DNA from: Hemileia vastatrix
Lineage: Eukaryota > Basidiomycota > Pucciniomycetes > Pucciniales > Zaghouaniaceae
Direction: 5' to 3'
DNA: 64,000 bases
Assembly (NCBI GenBank): GCA_030280995.1
Contig: JASXTE010000005.1
Span: 14,806,001 to 14,870,000, forward strand
Positions 10,326-22,700 of this stretch are shown one piece after another. Numbering within the stretch: position 1 is the stretch's first letter; each line of letters starts with the position of its first letter. The position numbers and the translations under genes were made by a program. The notes under the pieces were generated by a model. That model saw nothing but the letters and a program-made list of their open reading frames with translations, was not told where the DNA came from and did not search any database.

Positions 10326-10343
10326 ACCCCACGTTGGGCGCCA
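10326..10343 (-). promoter_or_regulatory. Primer-binding site of element B
   Basis: Identical 18-mer to the one in element A, again four bases inside the LTR. Confidence 0.7.
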
Positions 10344-10347
10344 GAAA

Positions 10348-11419
10348 TGTAGACAATCCTATAGTACTAGCTATAGGCCTTGACCAAGGGATTTGGAGAA
10401 AAACCAGAAAGAAAAACCCCTGTCCCTTTAGAAAAACAAGTGAGATTTACCTGCTACAGTAAATTGGTTCCTGTTCACTTAAAAGCCTCTTTTCCAAACA
10501 CTTGACTGCTTGATCAGCCAAGAAAGTAGTCCCCAAACAGACTACCAGACCAAGGAACTGAAATGCAGACCAATGTCCACACCAGAGAAAGCAATGATAC
10601 TTGATGTAGGTTGCAAATCCACACCAGAGACAGCAATGATACTTGCTATAGCTTGCAAGACTATAACAGAGAAAACAGTTGCTAGTAAAGTTAAATGAAA
10701 AACTTACTTGCAACAAGACACAGCCAAATTGTGGCCAACAACAGTGAAATTGAGTGAGGAACAAGGATATCACCTCTGGATGGTTGTATGATAATTAGAT
10801 ATTCCCCAAACTGTCCTGTATAGTAAATACACACGGACCACCCCTCTAAAATCCATGCACAGCAACACATTTGGCACCTGTACCAGTCAAATTGCATAAA
10901 CAACCCTTTAGAAGCACTCCCCAACCTCCTAAAACAGAGGCGGCCGGGCTGCCTGATGTCGGACCCACCTCCCTGAAGCCAGAAAACCACTAAAAACATC
11001 AAATCTACTTAGAAAAATGCACTAACACTACTAAAACCCTTAAAACACAAAATTAAGCTATGACAACTTTGAGACATAAGACGTAGAGCCAAATTAGCCC
11101 TATCTAATGGTACTTAGCACTTAACCCTAAGACTTAAGGTTAGCCAGTAAAACAAGAAAAACAAAATTAAACAGCTATCTTTTATAATGAAATATGAGGA
11201 ATTGACCCATTTAAACTTAGAATATGAAAAATGTCCAAAAGACATGAAATATAGAGAAAAACTGAGGCTTTTCAATGGTAGTACCCACATACCCACAGTC
11301 CAAATATTCACAGAATAAATCCAGAAAAACGCCCTATTCTTCAAACAATGTCAATTAAGACATGCGCAAACAGCACCAAAACGCACAACAAAGGCCCCTG
11401 CCAATGTTGGAAGACCACA
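10348..11419 (-). repeat. LTR 2 (5' LTR of element B), 1072 bp
   Basis: Same termini as LTR 1. The GC-rich block (near 10936-10976) has lost several CpGs relative to LTR 1. Its outer terminus (CCACA at 11415-11419) abuts the integrase codons of element C. Confidence 0.9.
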
Positions 11420-14400
11420 GAGTATGCCTTCTCTTGGAATACCTCTTTACATTCTAACTTTTGCATCCTGGCACAGAGCAAATCTTCTGTTGAGCACACA
11501 CCATCCCAATCAATTCCAAGATAAGAGATGGCTTCCAAATCCATTGGTAGAACAGCTTTCTGACCAAACATTAATTCATAAGGAGAATAGCCAGCTGTCC
11601 TCTTTACAGTGACCCTATCAGCAAATAACACCAAGGGTAAATAATGCCTCCATTTTTCAGCACTATCTCCACACATCTTCACCAAAGCATTCTTGATAAC
11701 TTGATGGCCTCTTTTAACCATTCCTTCAGCTTCAGGATAATAAGGTGTAGCCACTCTAACTTTAGAACCAATACTTGCCACAGCTTCTTTGAATTCAGCT
11801 CCAAAATCTGGCCCTCTGTCAACAGTCACCAACTTCATCAACCCATATCAAAATACCCATTCCTTCTTCAAAAACTCCGCCACATTTTTGGCAGTCAAAT
11901 TAACCAGAGGCGCTGCCTCCACCCAACCAGACAAATCATCCCTGGTAACAATCAAGTATTTATACCTGCCCTTTTTAATATGGACAGCATCCAAACTGAC
12001 TCTTCCAAACACAGTTGCTTCACCAGTAGCACGGCCTACCTCTTTAGGTTTCAAGTGACTTCTTCTTTAACATTCTTCACAAGATTGCACCCAACCCTGC
12101 ACAGCCAGCTTCATATCTGGCCACCAAAATCTGTCTGCTACTCTTCGATAAGTCTCCCCAAAGCCTCTATGACCAATGTCTTCATGCAATGACTTCAACA
12201 CCAACTCTTGACCCTTCTTCTGAGTCACCACAACTTGAGGATTTGGATGTCTCCTCCTCATCAACCTTATTCCTGACACATAGAATCCAGGACTTTTCTT
12301 CTTGATTTCCAGCCAAGTATCATCATCACAAATATTAGGTCTCTCCAAGGTCAACAAATATTCAACAAAAATAAAATAAAAGCCAGTCTGACCCCAGGTC
12401 TCATCTTCAAAATCCAACAAAACAACATCCAAGGGTACCACCCTATCATCAAAATCACCAGTGTGCACATGAGCAAAACGACCGGCCCAACCAGGACAAC
12501 AATCCCTAAACTTTGGTAAATCCCTTCCCTTCCACTGAATCTTATAAGAATCCAGTTCACTAACAAAAACACCATTTTCCAAATTCGAGCTATCCCAAAC
12601 AACTGCCCCATCTTCATCAACAAAAACATCCTTATCACCAGAATCAAGATCTGAACCATCAAGTTTACCCTCTTGGTGGAGGAGAGAACAATCATCCATT
12701 TTAGCCTCATGGGGGAGGATATGACAATCTTCCAGTTTAGCCTCATGGGGGGGGAGAGAAACATCTTCCAGTTTAGCTTCATGGGGGAGGATACAACAAT
12801 CTTCAGCACTTTTTGTACTGGCTCTAACAACTGGGACATCTTTGTCAAACTCTTCAGGATCAGAATCTTCATCTGTGGGCAGTCTTCTCAACAATCCATC
12901 TGGCATTGTAAAAGTTTTACCTGGCTTGTGCGCCAGGTCAAAACAAAAATGTTGAATAAATGCCACCCACCTGGTCATTGGAGCATTTGGAAGACTAGGT
13001 GTGTTGATAATTTTAACCAGAGAATTAGAATCCACCTGCAGCTCAAAATGCTGCCCCTACAAAACGGTTTGTAGCTTCTTCAAGATTTTTGCTACACTGC
13101 ACAATTCCAACATTGGCTGAGAGTACCTAGATTCCACCTCATTAAAAACCCCAGACTGATACCTTACTGGCCTGACCTTCCCATATTTATCTTCCTAAGA
13201 CAAAACAGCACCAGCAGAAATATAACTTGAGTCCACCACCAGATAAATTTTTCCAGCTTCCCTACCATAATCCAACTTATGAAGAATAATACCTTCACCT
13301 ACCACCTTCTTCAACTTCTGAAAAGCATCTTCACACTCTTCAGTCCATTCCCTCTCTGCAACCTTCCTGGTCAACTTCCTTTAAGGTGAAGCCAACAAAG
13401 AAAAATCTTTAATGAAAATTCTTACATACACACAAACTCCCAAAATCCTCTGACTTCAGTAGTATTTTTAGGCCTTGGCAATGACTGGATTTTATTAACC
13501 TTCTTCTTTGCCATAATCCTTCCTTCTTTACTTACCACATGACCCAGAATTTCCAGAGCCGGAACACAACAACAAACCTTTGACCCAGAAATGGTCAAGC
13601 CAGCCTCTTCAATTCTAAACAATACTCTCTCTAGAGTAACTGCATATTCCCAAACAAACCTCCTTATACCCGGGTTTTCTTTCAGCACTTCATTTCCATA
13701 ATCAGTGGAGGGTCCTTTAATTCCACCATCATCAATAAAAATACCAGCATGAGTAGGCACCTCTTCCTGCGAAATCCAAGCCATTTGTGCTTGATAAACT
13801 GCTACTGAATTAGTTGCTCCTTGAGGCAACCTAGTGAGCTGAAATCTCCCCAGAGGAGTCTCAAATGTTGTGAGTGGCTGTGAATCAGTGTGAAGTTCCC
13901 TTTCATCATAACCACCCATAATATCACTCAAACCATAACACACCCTTCCAGAAAAGGCTTCCACAAAGTCTTCTGCACTTGGTGGCATCCCCGCATCCTT
14001 GATAGTAACTCTATTCAGGGCTCTAAGATCATGTACCACCCTGAGCTTTCCATTCTGCTTTTTAACACGGAAAACCGGACTTGAGTAACTAGAAGTTGAT
14101 TGTTCATACAATCCTGTCCTAACTCTTTCCCTAACAATTTCCACAAAATCATCACAAATAGCAACAGGAATTGGAATAGGTTTGATTTGCCAAGGTTCAT
14201 GACAAACCACAGGAATCAAGTAAGGTTTCCCATAAGAGTGTTTCAAGACCCCCCTTTCCTCTTCAACAAATACCACCGCCTTCTCCCTCAGCACAATAAC
14301 ATGCAACAACAACTTCTTTTCCTCCTCAGACAACCAATCATCAGGAGCAAAATTTACAACCTTCAACCATTCCATTCTCACTCTAGCAGTTTCATCAAAA

Positions 14401-15403
14401 TCAGGAGGATTCTTTACCAGAGGAGTACAGTACAGATCTCTTGACAATGGAGGTCTCTTCAAAAAAGGATTCAAACCTACAGGCATAGGCTCATTGACAG
14501 GCCTAATCTTTTGCACCACCTTCTTGTACTTTGCGGCTCTACTGTCCACTTGAGGGATCTACAGGACATCTTCTCCACCAGACCTAGAACAAAAACCAAG
14601 GGTTTCCCTATTGCTCACATGTGTGGCTAAGGTAATGTTTTTAAAAGGTGTAGAAGAAACCCTAGCCGTTCACAATTGGGAGGACTTGCATTTACTCCCC
14701 AATCTCACCACTCCAAAGCTTTTCTGCAATCCCACATCTTCATCTTCACTTCCATCTACCAATTCTTCAAATCTTGACTCATCTTCAGAATCACATCTCC
14801 TAAAACTGTGCAGTTTATCCTTGTGCAGGATGCCCAAAACTACATCCTTCTGGTCTTCATTCTTCAAAAAATCATGCAGTTTAACCTCTTTCTGGAGGCC
14901 CAAAGCACGATCATGCTGTTCTTCACAAAAATATTTTGAATCTTCAGATTTTTTTCTTGATTTTCTTGAATTATCTTGAAATTTCTATTTTCTTTTCTTG
15001 GGTTTTCCTCTTGCATACAAAAATAACCAGGGGTTTCCCCAATGCTCACAGACGTGGCCAAGGTAATGTTTTTGAAAGGTGTAGAAGAAACCCTAGCCGT
15101 GCACAATTGGGAGGACTTACTTTTAGACCCCAATCTTACCACTCCAAAACTTTTCTGCATATATTTCAATAAATATATATAACCCATCTTCCTTTTTGAA
15201 CTTGAATTAGAATTGATTGAAAATCTTGAAAAATAACAGAGACCTGATATAAAAATTGAAGAATACTTGCAGAGAAGAGAAACATTAAAAAGAGAAAGTT
15301 TAAAATCCACTTGGCATATCTCCAAAGGAGCTGACCTACTACAACCTGGGATTTCCTCATCTTGGGGAGAGGTTGTAGCACTTGGGTGATCAGCCCTTAT
15401 CAC
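11420..15403 (-). pseudogene. Element C ORF3: RT, RNase H and integrase (broken)
   Basis: From the 5' end: linker with two SKSS..SSTPFKNIT repeats (15403-14670). RT at 14549-13422 in one 375-codon stretch, with LTRLPQGATNSVAVYQ and the catalytic AGIFIDDGG (YxDD equivalent). RNase H remnants at 13421-13036. A linker follows with four tandem 12-residue units (PHEAKLED type, 12805-12667). Integrase HHCC finger HEDIGHRG...WVQSCEEC near 12200-12070. Integrase core remnants lie in 12054-11848 and 11841-11420 (VDRGPDFGAEF, a mutated form of VDGGPE, then YYPEAEGMVKRGHQVIKNAL). The last integrase residues fuse into LTR 2. No start ATG: the TAATG of A and D reads TGATAA. Confidence 0.87.
12667..12805 (-). 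repeat. 36-bp coding tandem repeat (four units) between RNase H and integrase
   Basis: Units of 36 bp beginning CCTCATGGGGGAGG on the plus strand, encoding LPHEAKLEDC-type 12-mers on the minus strand. The fourth is diverged (HQEGKLDG). Element D has three units at the matching place (60458-60560), so the copy number varies. Confidence 0.8.
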
Positions 15404-17253
15404 TCTAAAAAAGACAGACCCTCACAAGAGCCTGAGCCACACTCCAAAAAACCAGAGGCAGCACCCACATCTCTTCTTCTCCTACAACAATCCATGCATT
15501 GACATATGGAAGACAAACCAGGCCTGGTTTCCCAACCATCATCTCCAGGAGATGACAACCTCATGTGAAGCCTCCTCTTGTCTTCACCAGTCAACTCCAA
15601 AATAATTCCCATGTCATATTGGTAACCAATTCTTGCTTGAAAATCCATCAAGAATGGCCTACCCAAGACAGCTTTAACATTACCTTTAGCAATGTAAAAA
15701 TGAGCCTTTCCGGTGCCTCCACTAATATCCAACTTCACAAATTTGGAGGTCCCCATCAACTCCATTACATGACCACCTATACCAGTTTTGATAGGGAGGC
15801 CCAAATGAGTAGCCTCAAACAAGGAAATCAGGTTAATCTGAGAACCTGAATCCACCAATGCCCTAGTCTCCCTGCCATTCAGGGTAACGTTGACATATCC
15901 AAGAGGAGCAGAAAAATGAGTTTCCAAACCCTCTCCAAACTTTTCAGCAGAATCACATATGTATTCCACCTCTCCAGAAGACACTCTTCTTCTGGTCAAC
16001 ATCTTCTTTTGTCTATCAGCCAACCCAGGACTTATAGCATACAATTACCCATAAGTAAGGGAAACCTGACCCTGGTTCATCCTTTCCAGAACAGAGTCCA
16101 TAACATTAGATTGACCAGAAACTACCGGTCTCTCAAAGTGAGCCCTTGGCTTCACTACCTTTGTCCTAGAAGTTTCCTGAGGACCAGAACCACCAACAGA
16201 GTTTCCATCAACAGAAATCAAACCAGATCCCTCACCAGAACCTCTAACTCCAGCAGGCCTTGGCAATGAAGCCAAAGGGACATCCTCCTCAGAGTCAGAA
16301 TCAACCTCCATAGGCATTGGCTCACCATTCATGTCCAATGCACCAAAACTAGGGGGGCCCATGTCTGCCATACCCTTCTGCATCTTGTACAGCTCCTCTT
16401 TGCTGTACTTCTTCCTAGCTGCACTCAGCTTAGGATCCACCTTAGAAGCCTTAGGCTTTGGTTGGGCCTGAGAGCTGCTCTTAGGCCTTCCCACCTTACC
16501 TGCCTCTACATCATAGACACCAGCCAAGCACACACAACTTGACAGTCCGCCACAAGAATATAATTCCAACCCACCAAAGGAAGTAGAAAAAGAGACTTTA
16601 TTCACCTCCTTCCCTTTCCCCTTGTTGTAATCATATTGCTTAACAGAAGACTTCCCCTGATCAGGAATCTCCTCAAACCTTGGCCTTCTCTGATTGAGAC
16701 CAGCCCTTCTCCTGACCATATCAAAAGGAGCCTGCCCCTCACTGGGCTTCACAAATTGACCATCAGGTAACTTAAACACCCTGCCGTCAAACTCCACCTT
16801 GCCCTCTGACACATCTCTTTTCAGAGCCCAACAATCATTGGACTTATGTCCTCTCCTACCACAATAAGAAAAATCCCAAAGATCACTCCTACCAGCTTGC
16901 CTGTCAAAATCTCTGGGCTGCAGAGGAGCCTTATTGGATATCTTTGCCTCCTGCACAAAAATGTGTAGCTGTTTTGTCAGGTCAGGTAACTGTTCCACCA
17001 TTGGGTCCCTCTCCTGTTTTGGAACCTTCACCATATTCTTTTCCTCCTTCTCTACCCTGCTCTCCTCTTCAGCCAAAGCCTCACTGACTTTGCTGACATA
17101 CTTGGCGCACCCCTCTTGATAGGTGTTCACTGCCAATAACTTCAAATGGGCCTCCACCGCCTCCTTCACCTTGTCCTAGGCAGGCAACTTCTGGTACCCA
17201 TTAGAAAGAGTCTTCATCAAGTCTTTCCTTGAAAGCTCCTTCAACACATCCAT
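15400..17253 (-). pseudogene. Element C ORF2 (zinc knuckle plus protease), with stops
   Basis: Starts MDVLKELSRKDLMK at 17253. A TAG near 17175 and a TAA near 16045 (GAA in A) interrupt it. The zinc knuckle has become FSYCGRRGHKSNDC, losing its first cysteine. Protease ALVDSGSQINLISLFEA is intact, but about seven residues of the flap region (NLRGIGG) are deleted. Confidence 0.8.
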
Positions 17254-17760
17254 CCTGACATCTCTAGCGAGGGCAGACCAAAAAACATCTTTGGCATCAT
17301 TTTCATGTGCCAGCTCCTCCACTTCCACCAAGTATTTCACCACAGGATCAAACTATAGGAGAAACTTTCTGTAACTATACAAGTTACCAACACTGCCAAA
17401 AGACTGCCATTCACTGACAAAATTATTAAGATCCACCATAGTGAGCCTGACACCCCATCTATCTACCATTTCCCTACACAGTAGCTTCCAATATCTCTTT
17501 TTGTAGCCAGACATGGCCACAACCTCCTTCTCCACCACTCTATCTCCAATGAAGAAGATAATTTGCTTCACCATGTCTAGGTAGGAAGCACCGTCCACTC
17601 CAGGAGCAGTTTCATACTTTTCTAGAAACCACTTGACATCCTCCCCATTAAACTTGGTACCATCCCAAGTTTTAATTCTCACACACTCCCTAACCATCAC
17701 AGCAGGCAGACCTTCCCCCCCACTGACAGTCACCACATGAATAGAAGAACCAGAAGCCAT
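17241..17760 (-). pseudogene. Element C ORF1 (Gag-like), nonsense-disrupted
   Basis: Matches element B ORF1 from MASGSS through YSYRKFLL, where CAG of the relatives (LLQFDP) is TAG near 17354. It then continues in frame to the ORF2 overlap. Gene order and overlap are as in A and B. Confidence 0.75.
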
Positions 17761-17854
17761 TCCTCCAGTCCAAATCACAGAAAAGCCAATCAAAGGAAGC
17801 AGAGATTCCAAAGAACTAGAAGATCTGTAAAGACCCCATTTTGTGTGCCAGAAA

Positions 17855-18924
17855 TATTGACAATCCTATAGTACTAGCTATAGGCCCTGACCAAGGGAGT
17901 TGGAGTAAAACCAGAGAGAAAAACCCCTGTCCCTTTAGAAAAAAAAGTGAGATTTACCTGCTACAGTAAATTGGTTCATGTTTACCAAGAGCCCCTTTTC
18001 CAAATACACTTGAATGCTTCACCAGTCAAGAAAGTAGTCTCCAGACAAACTAACAAACCAAAGAACTGAAATTTAGACTAACTTCCACACCAGAGAAAGC
18101 AATAATACTTGATGTAGGTTGCAAATCCACACCAGAGACAGCAATAATACTTGATATAGCTTGCAAGACTACACCAGAGAAAACAGTTGCTAAGTTAAGT
18201 TAAATGAAGAACTCATTTTGCAACAAACGCAGCCAATTTTGGCCAGAAAACAATGAAAACAGAGTGAGGAACAAGGATATCACCTCTGGATGGTTGTATG
18301 ATAATTAAAGTTTCCCTAAACTGTCTTATTCACTATATACACACAGACTACTAATTAAGAGCCCATGCACACCCACAAATCTGGTGTTCCTGACCGTAAA
18401 ATTGCATAAAACCTCCCGAGAAGCACTTCCCAGCCTTCTAGCACTGAGGCGGGCAGTGCCTGACACCGGGAAGCCCGCCTGAAGCCAGAAAACCACCAAA
18501 AACATCCAAACTACTTAGAAAAATTATCTACAACTACTAAAACCCTTAAAACACATAAATATGCTATAGCAACGTTTTGACATGAAATGTAGAGAAAATT
18601 CCGCTCATTCCAACGGTACTAATTACTTAACCCTAAGACTTAAGGTTAGCCAGTAATATCACAAAAAACAAAATTCAACAGCAATCTTTTAAAATGAAAA
18701 GTGAGAAACAATCCCCCAAATAATTAAGCTATGAAAAATGTCCTCATGGCATAAAATATAGAGGAAACTGGGGCTAGCCAATGATAGTATCCAGATCCCC
18801 GTAGTCCCAATATTTGCTGTGTAATTCCAGAAAACACCTAATTATTTAAATAATTCCTTTTAAGGCATACCAAAACAACACCAAATAAACCAACAAAGGG
18901 CTCCGCCAATGTTGGAAGACCACA
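17855..18924 (-). repeat. LTR 3 (5' LTR of element C), 1070 bp
   Basis: Minus-strand start TGTGGTCTTCC at 18924. The 3' terminus is decayed (TTGTCAATA instead of TTGTCTACA). GC block near 18448-18484 CpG-depleted. More diverged than LTR 1, in keeping with an older insertion. Beyond it begins the sequence of element I or its flank. Confidence 0.87.
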
Positions 18925-19742
18925 CCGGGAATTGAACCGTGCTCCAAAGTTTATGTTCATATATTGGCAATAGTCATATATATCTGTGGTAACTATATTG
19001 ATTACTATTTGTGGGTCACTTTAAACTTTTCATAGTCTACATATATTTTTTTACTCAGCACTATGTAAGTGCCATTAACTTGCTCATTTTACAAGGGGAG
19101 GTGCCTGGTAAAGAAAATATTTTTTTTCTAGTTGACCAAGATAGAACTATATTGTTCTTAGTCCTAGAAGTAATATAAAATATTAAATAAATTATATTAT
19201 ATTTTTTTAATTTCAGTTGAAATTTGTCCTGATAATTAAAATACTATATTATTGTTTCAGTTGAAAAACTGTCCTGGCAATAAAATAATAATATTTATAA
19301 TTAATTAAATTTGATTATATTAAAATTATTTCAGTTGAAAATAAGTCCTGATAATTAGATTATTTCAGTTGACATTAAGTCCTGGTAATTAAAATTATTC
19401 TCAGTTGGCATTAAGTCATGGTAATTAAATTCTTAAGTTGATTTTAGTCCTCATAATTATCAAAATTTACATTACTAATTAATAAATTATTTTATTATTT
19501 CAGTTGATTTATTTTAATCCTGGTTATAAAATTATCTTAAATTAATAAAAATTGTGATTATTATTTCAGTTGATTTTTTGTCCTGAAAACATTATATTTT
19601 AATTATTCCAGTTGATTACAAAATCCTGATAATTAATTATATAGTAGAATTTTTTTTCTTATTTTTTTTATAAAAATAAAGTAAAAATAATAACTGTTTA
19701 AATCTTAATATTTCTTTCTCCCAGTTCAGGTTGATTAAAACT
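18925..19742 (+). repeat. Leader region of element I with a dispersed CAGTTGA...AGTCCTGATAATTA repeat
   Basis: No coding capacity. From about 19208 to 19640 a motif TTCAGTTGA-n-AGTCCTGATAATTA recurs about nine times at irregular 32-76 bp spacing, embedded in AT-rich filler. It ends just before the ATG at 19743. The 5' LTR of element I is not recognisable, and element C abuts at 18924. A GGTTCAATTCC B-box-like word occurs on the minus strand at about 18929-18939, right at the LTR 3 junction. Confidence 0.6.
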
Positions 19743-22700
19743 ATGACTGATCAAGGTGCTTCTGCTGGCCATGATGAGGAACTGGAATTAATTGATTATG
19801 ATGAAGCTTCTTCTGTAGTTTCTACTTTGACTACAAAACTGGCTCAAATTAATCAATTACTGGACTAATCAGGATGTAGGAATGCAAGGAGTGGAAATAT
19901 TAGTGGAGACAACTTCTCAGGACCAAAAGCCTTCTATCAACCCCCCAGAAGAGCTTCCAAAAGGCTTCAAAATAAAAAAGGTGCCCTTGAATCATCAAGT
20001 CAAAAATCTCTCCACTCACATCAAGGAGTTGAGGTCAGAAAACCTCAAGCTGAGGTCAAAAACAGACTCTCTAGAAGACAAGGTAGAAAAAATAGAGTCC
20101 TTCCTTCAAGAGAAGAGGAGATATCCTCCTCCCCCAAGAGAACTTCCATGATTGGCTCCCCAGAAACCAGAAAAGGTGGAAGTGGGATTGGCTGAACATC
20201 CAGTGGGACTATCTGTCCCAACAACAACAACCACAAGTACCTCAGGCAAGTCCATCAAGAACCAATCAGTTCAAACCCACACCTCCTCAACCTTATCAAG
20301 GAGGAAGAAAGAGAAAAAACAATCACATTCAATTCTTGCCCAAACCATGGTAAGCCCCTCTATTGAATCTCAAGTACCATTTCTTTTTGCTGATTCAGTT
20401 CCTTCAGGTAATTCTGGAAGAGGAGATGAAACTGTGAGACCAGTAGAGGCTGATAGTAGTAGAAAAATTGCTCAATATTCTAATGTATCTAATTCTTTGG
20501 TTTTGATTGCTACTTCAATGAAAAATCCTGATATGGCTGTTATTGATGAGACACTTGATTCTGAGTTTTATGAGAGTCTGGAAAGTTATTCTGTTTCCCT
20601 ATTGAGAAATACTCCAAATGTAGCAAAAATTAATGATGAATATTTGAGGGATATTATTTCTAAACAAAATCATATTATGAGCAACATGCAATTGACTCAG
20701 AAATTTAATAGTTTGTTAACTGAACAGGGTTATCAATCATTGAGGAGTGAATTACAGAGAGTTTCTGATGATTTATTTAATTACAAAGTAACTCATGAAA
20801 AGAAAGTTTCTTTATGGCAAAATATCAAGAATTATTTGTCTAAATTACAAGATATTGTGTCCGTCTGTTTCCAGGAGCTAGAGGGACAAAAGATGAACTT
20901 AAAAAGATTGAGTGACCATTATTCATCTTTTCAAAATAAGAACCAGTTATCTTTTTCAACCATCAATGAGAGTTTATCTAGTATTCCAAGAGTTAAAACT
21001 AGGTTAACAACCATTGAAGAGAAATTGAATTCATTGTTACATGATCAAATGTTTTCTGACATTTCTTTGAAAGAACATATGGTGCAGGATACCCCAATTT
21101 TACATGTTCCTAGTTCATCAAAAGTGAAATTTGTTCCAGAAATTCTTGTTGATATCACTGAGTTTCCATCAAAAATTGATGATGTAACTGGATCATCCAC
21201 AGAAGGATTAAACAATGAAATTACTGCCCAATTGGAGAAGTTACAGCTCCTTCTCACTCAGAAACAAGCTTTTAATAAGGAGACTACATCAAATCAAAAG
21301 AATTGGCCAAAACTTGACCAGTATCCAACATTTGATGGTGACTCTTCTTCTGATTGGCAGCAGTTCATTTGCAGGATTGATAACTTAAAAAATTCTTACA
21401 AACTCCCAGATGAGGAAATTGTGTCTAAATTAATTCTTTATTTACCAATGTAGCCCTAATGTGGTATGAATCTGTTCTATTGGATAAAAATGACTACTCA
21501 TGGGAAGATTGGAAAAGATTAATTAAAGCACAATTTGGTGGTTCCAAGTTTAGGATAGCTCAACAAAGGCAGTATGAAGAAACCAGATATATCTCTTATA
21601 CTGAAAACCCTATTGAGTTCCTGATGAAACTTGTGAAAATCTTGAGGTCAATGGACCCAAATATGGAGTTTGAGTTATGGAAGGACAGGATCCTCTATAA
21701 ATTACCCATGTCTTTGAGAGAATTGATAGTTGCTAGGACAGAGTTCTCCAGAGAACCTTCTTCTTACATTAACACTTGTAATGAGATCCTTTTAAACAAC
21801 AAGTATGATGCTAGATGATTCATTCCTATAACTCCATTGGAGAAATCCTCCAATTTCCAACAGAAACCTCTGGAAAAGGTTGGTAAACCTTCTGCCCCTG
21901 TTGCACCCAAAAAGTATGCAACAAACACTTGCTTCAAGTGCAGCAAGCCTTGGAAAAAAGGCCATTTTTGTGACAAGAAGATCAATCTTGTTGAAAAAAC
22001 AGAGGAACATGCTGATGACACAATAGCACTGGATTATACTTCAAGTGATTGTGCCAGAAATATTTCATATGAATCTCAGCAGGAAATATTGATTCTGGAA
22101 GGAGATATTCATTATTTGAATAATATTAATATTAAAAATAATGATTTATCTACAGTAGAGGATGCTGAGATCATGAAAAACCTTTAGGACAACTCAATTG
22201 TTGTTTCCCCTCTCAAGGCACCAGTCTTGATCAATGGAACCAACATTGAGGTTATTTTGGATTCTGGAGCTGAAGGAAGTGTAGTATCTGAAGAAGCACT
22301 TGCTCCAGTGGACCAAGATTATAGATCAAAACTTATGCCTATCATTTCTGAGAATTGGAGAGGTTATGGCTCTGTTTTGTCCCCCCTTTGTAAATACAAA
22401 GCCACAGTATTATTTAAATATAACAATGGTTTTGTAAGAGCTATATGTGATTTTGTTGTCATGAAAAATTATAACTTAAGCAGTTGGTTTATGGTAGGGA
22501 ATGATATTTAAACCAAGTATGGCATAAAATTAAATCCTTCAAACCAATGCTTCACAATGGGGATGAATGGGAAGAGAAAATTAAAGATTTCATCCCCCAG
22601 AAAATTATTAACACCAGGATTGAACACATGTAATTCTGTAGTTCAATATAAAGGAAGATCTACAAAAGAAATGCCTTCCCTTGTGTCTGAAATTGAAAAT

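Larger units (their letters stand above)
7120..11419 (-). mobile_element. Family-1 Ty3/gypsy element B (5' part, cut by element A)
   Basis: 5' LTR 11419-10348, primer-binding site, ORF1 10256-9738, ORF2 9750-7874 (broken by a frameshift), ORF3 from about 7877. ORF3 ends abruptly at 7120, at the outer terminus of element A's LTR. The clean junction at the TGTGG terminus argues for A having inserted into B, with the rest of B's pol lying beyond A outside the window. Element B carries only one copy of the linker direct repeat. Confidence 0.82.
11420..18924 (-). mobile_element. Family-1 Ty3/gypsy element C (nearly complete pol, cut by element B)
   Basis: 5' LTR 18924-17855, degenerate primer-binding site at 17833-17850, then ORF1, ORF2 and ORF3 through RT, RNase H and most of integrase. 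It stops at 11420 in the integrase residues EKAYS, exactly where LTR 2 begins. Order RT-RNase H-integrase confirms Ty3/gypsy. Many stops and frameshifts mark it as older than A. Confidence 0.87.

Noticed and set aside
12351..12872. 173-codon hydrophobic ORF on the minus strand
   Set aside because: Shadow of element C's pol frame in the RNase H-integrase linker. The equivalent in D is likewise a shadow of the true frame.
18925..19000. Functional tRNA gene on the minus strand
   Set aside because: Only a B-box-like word is present. The T-stem pairs badly and no A box or acceptor stem is found.
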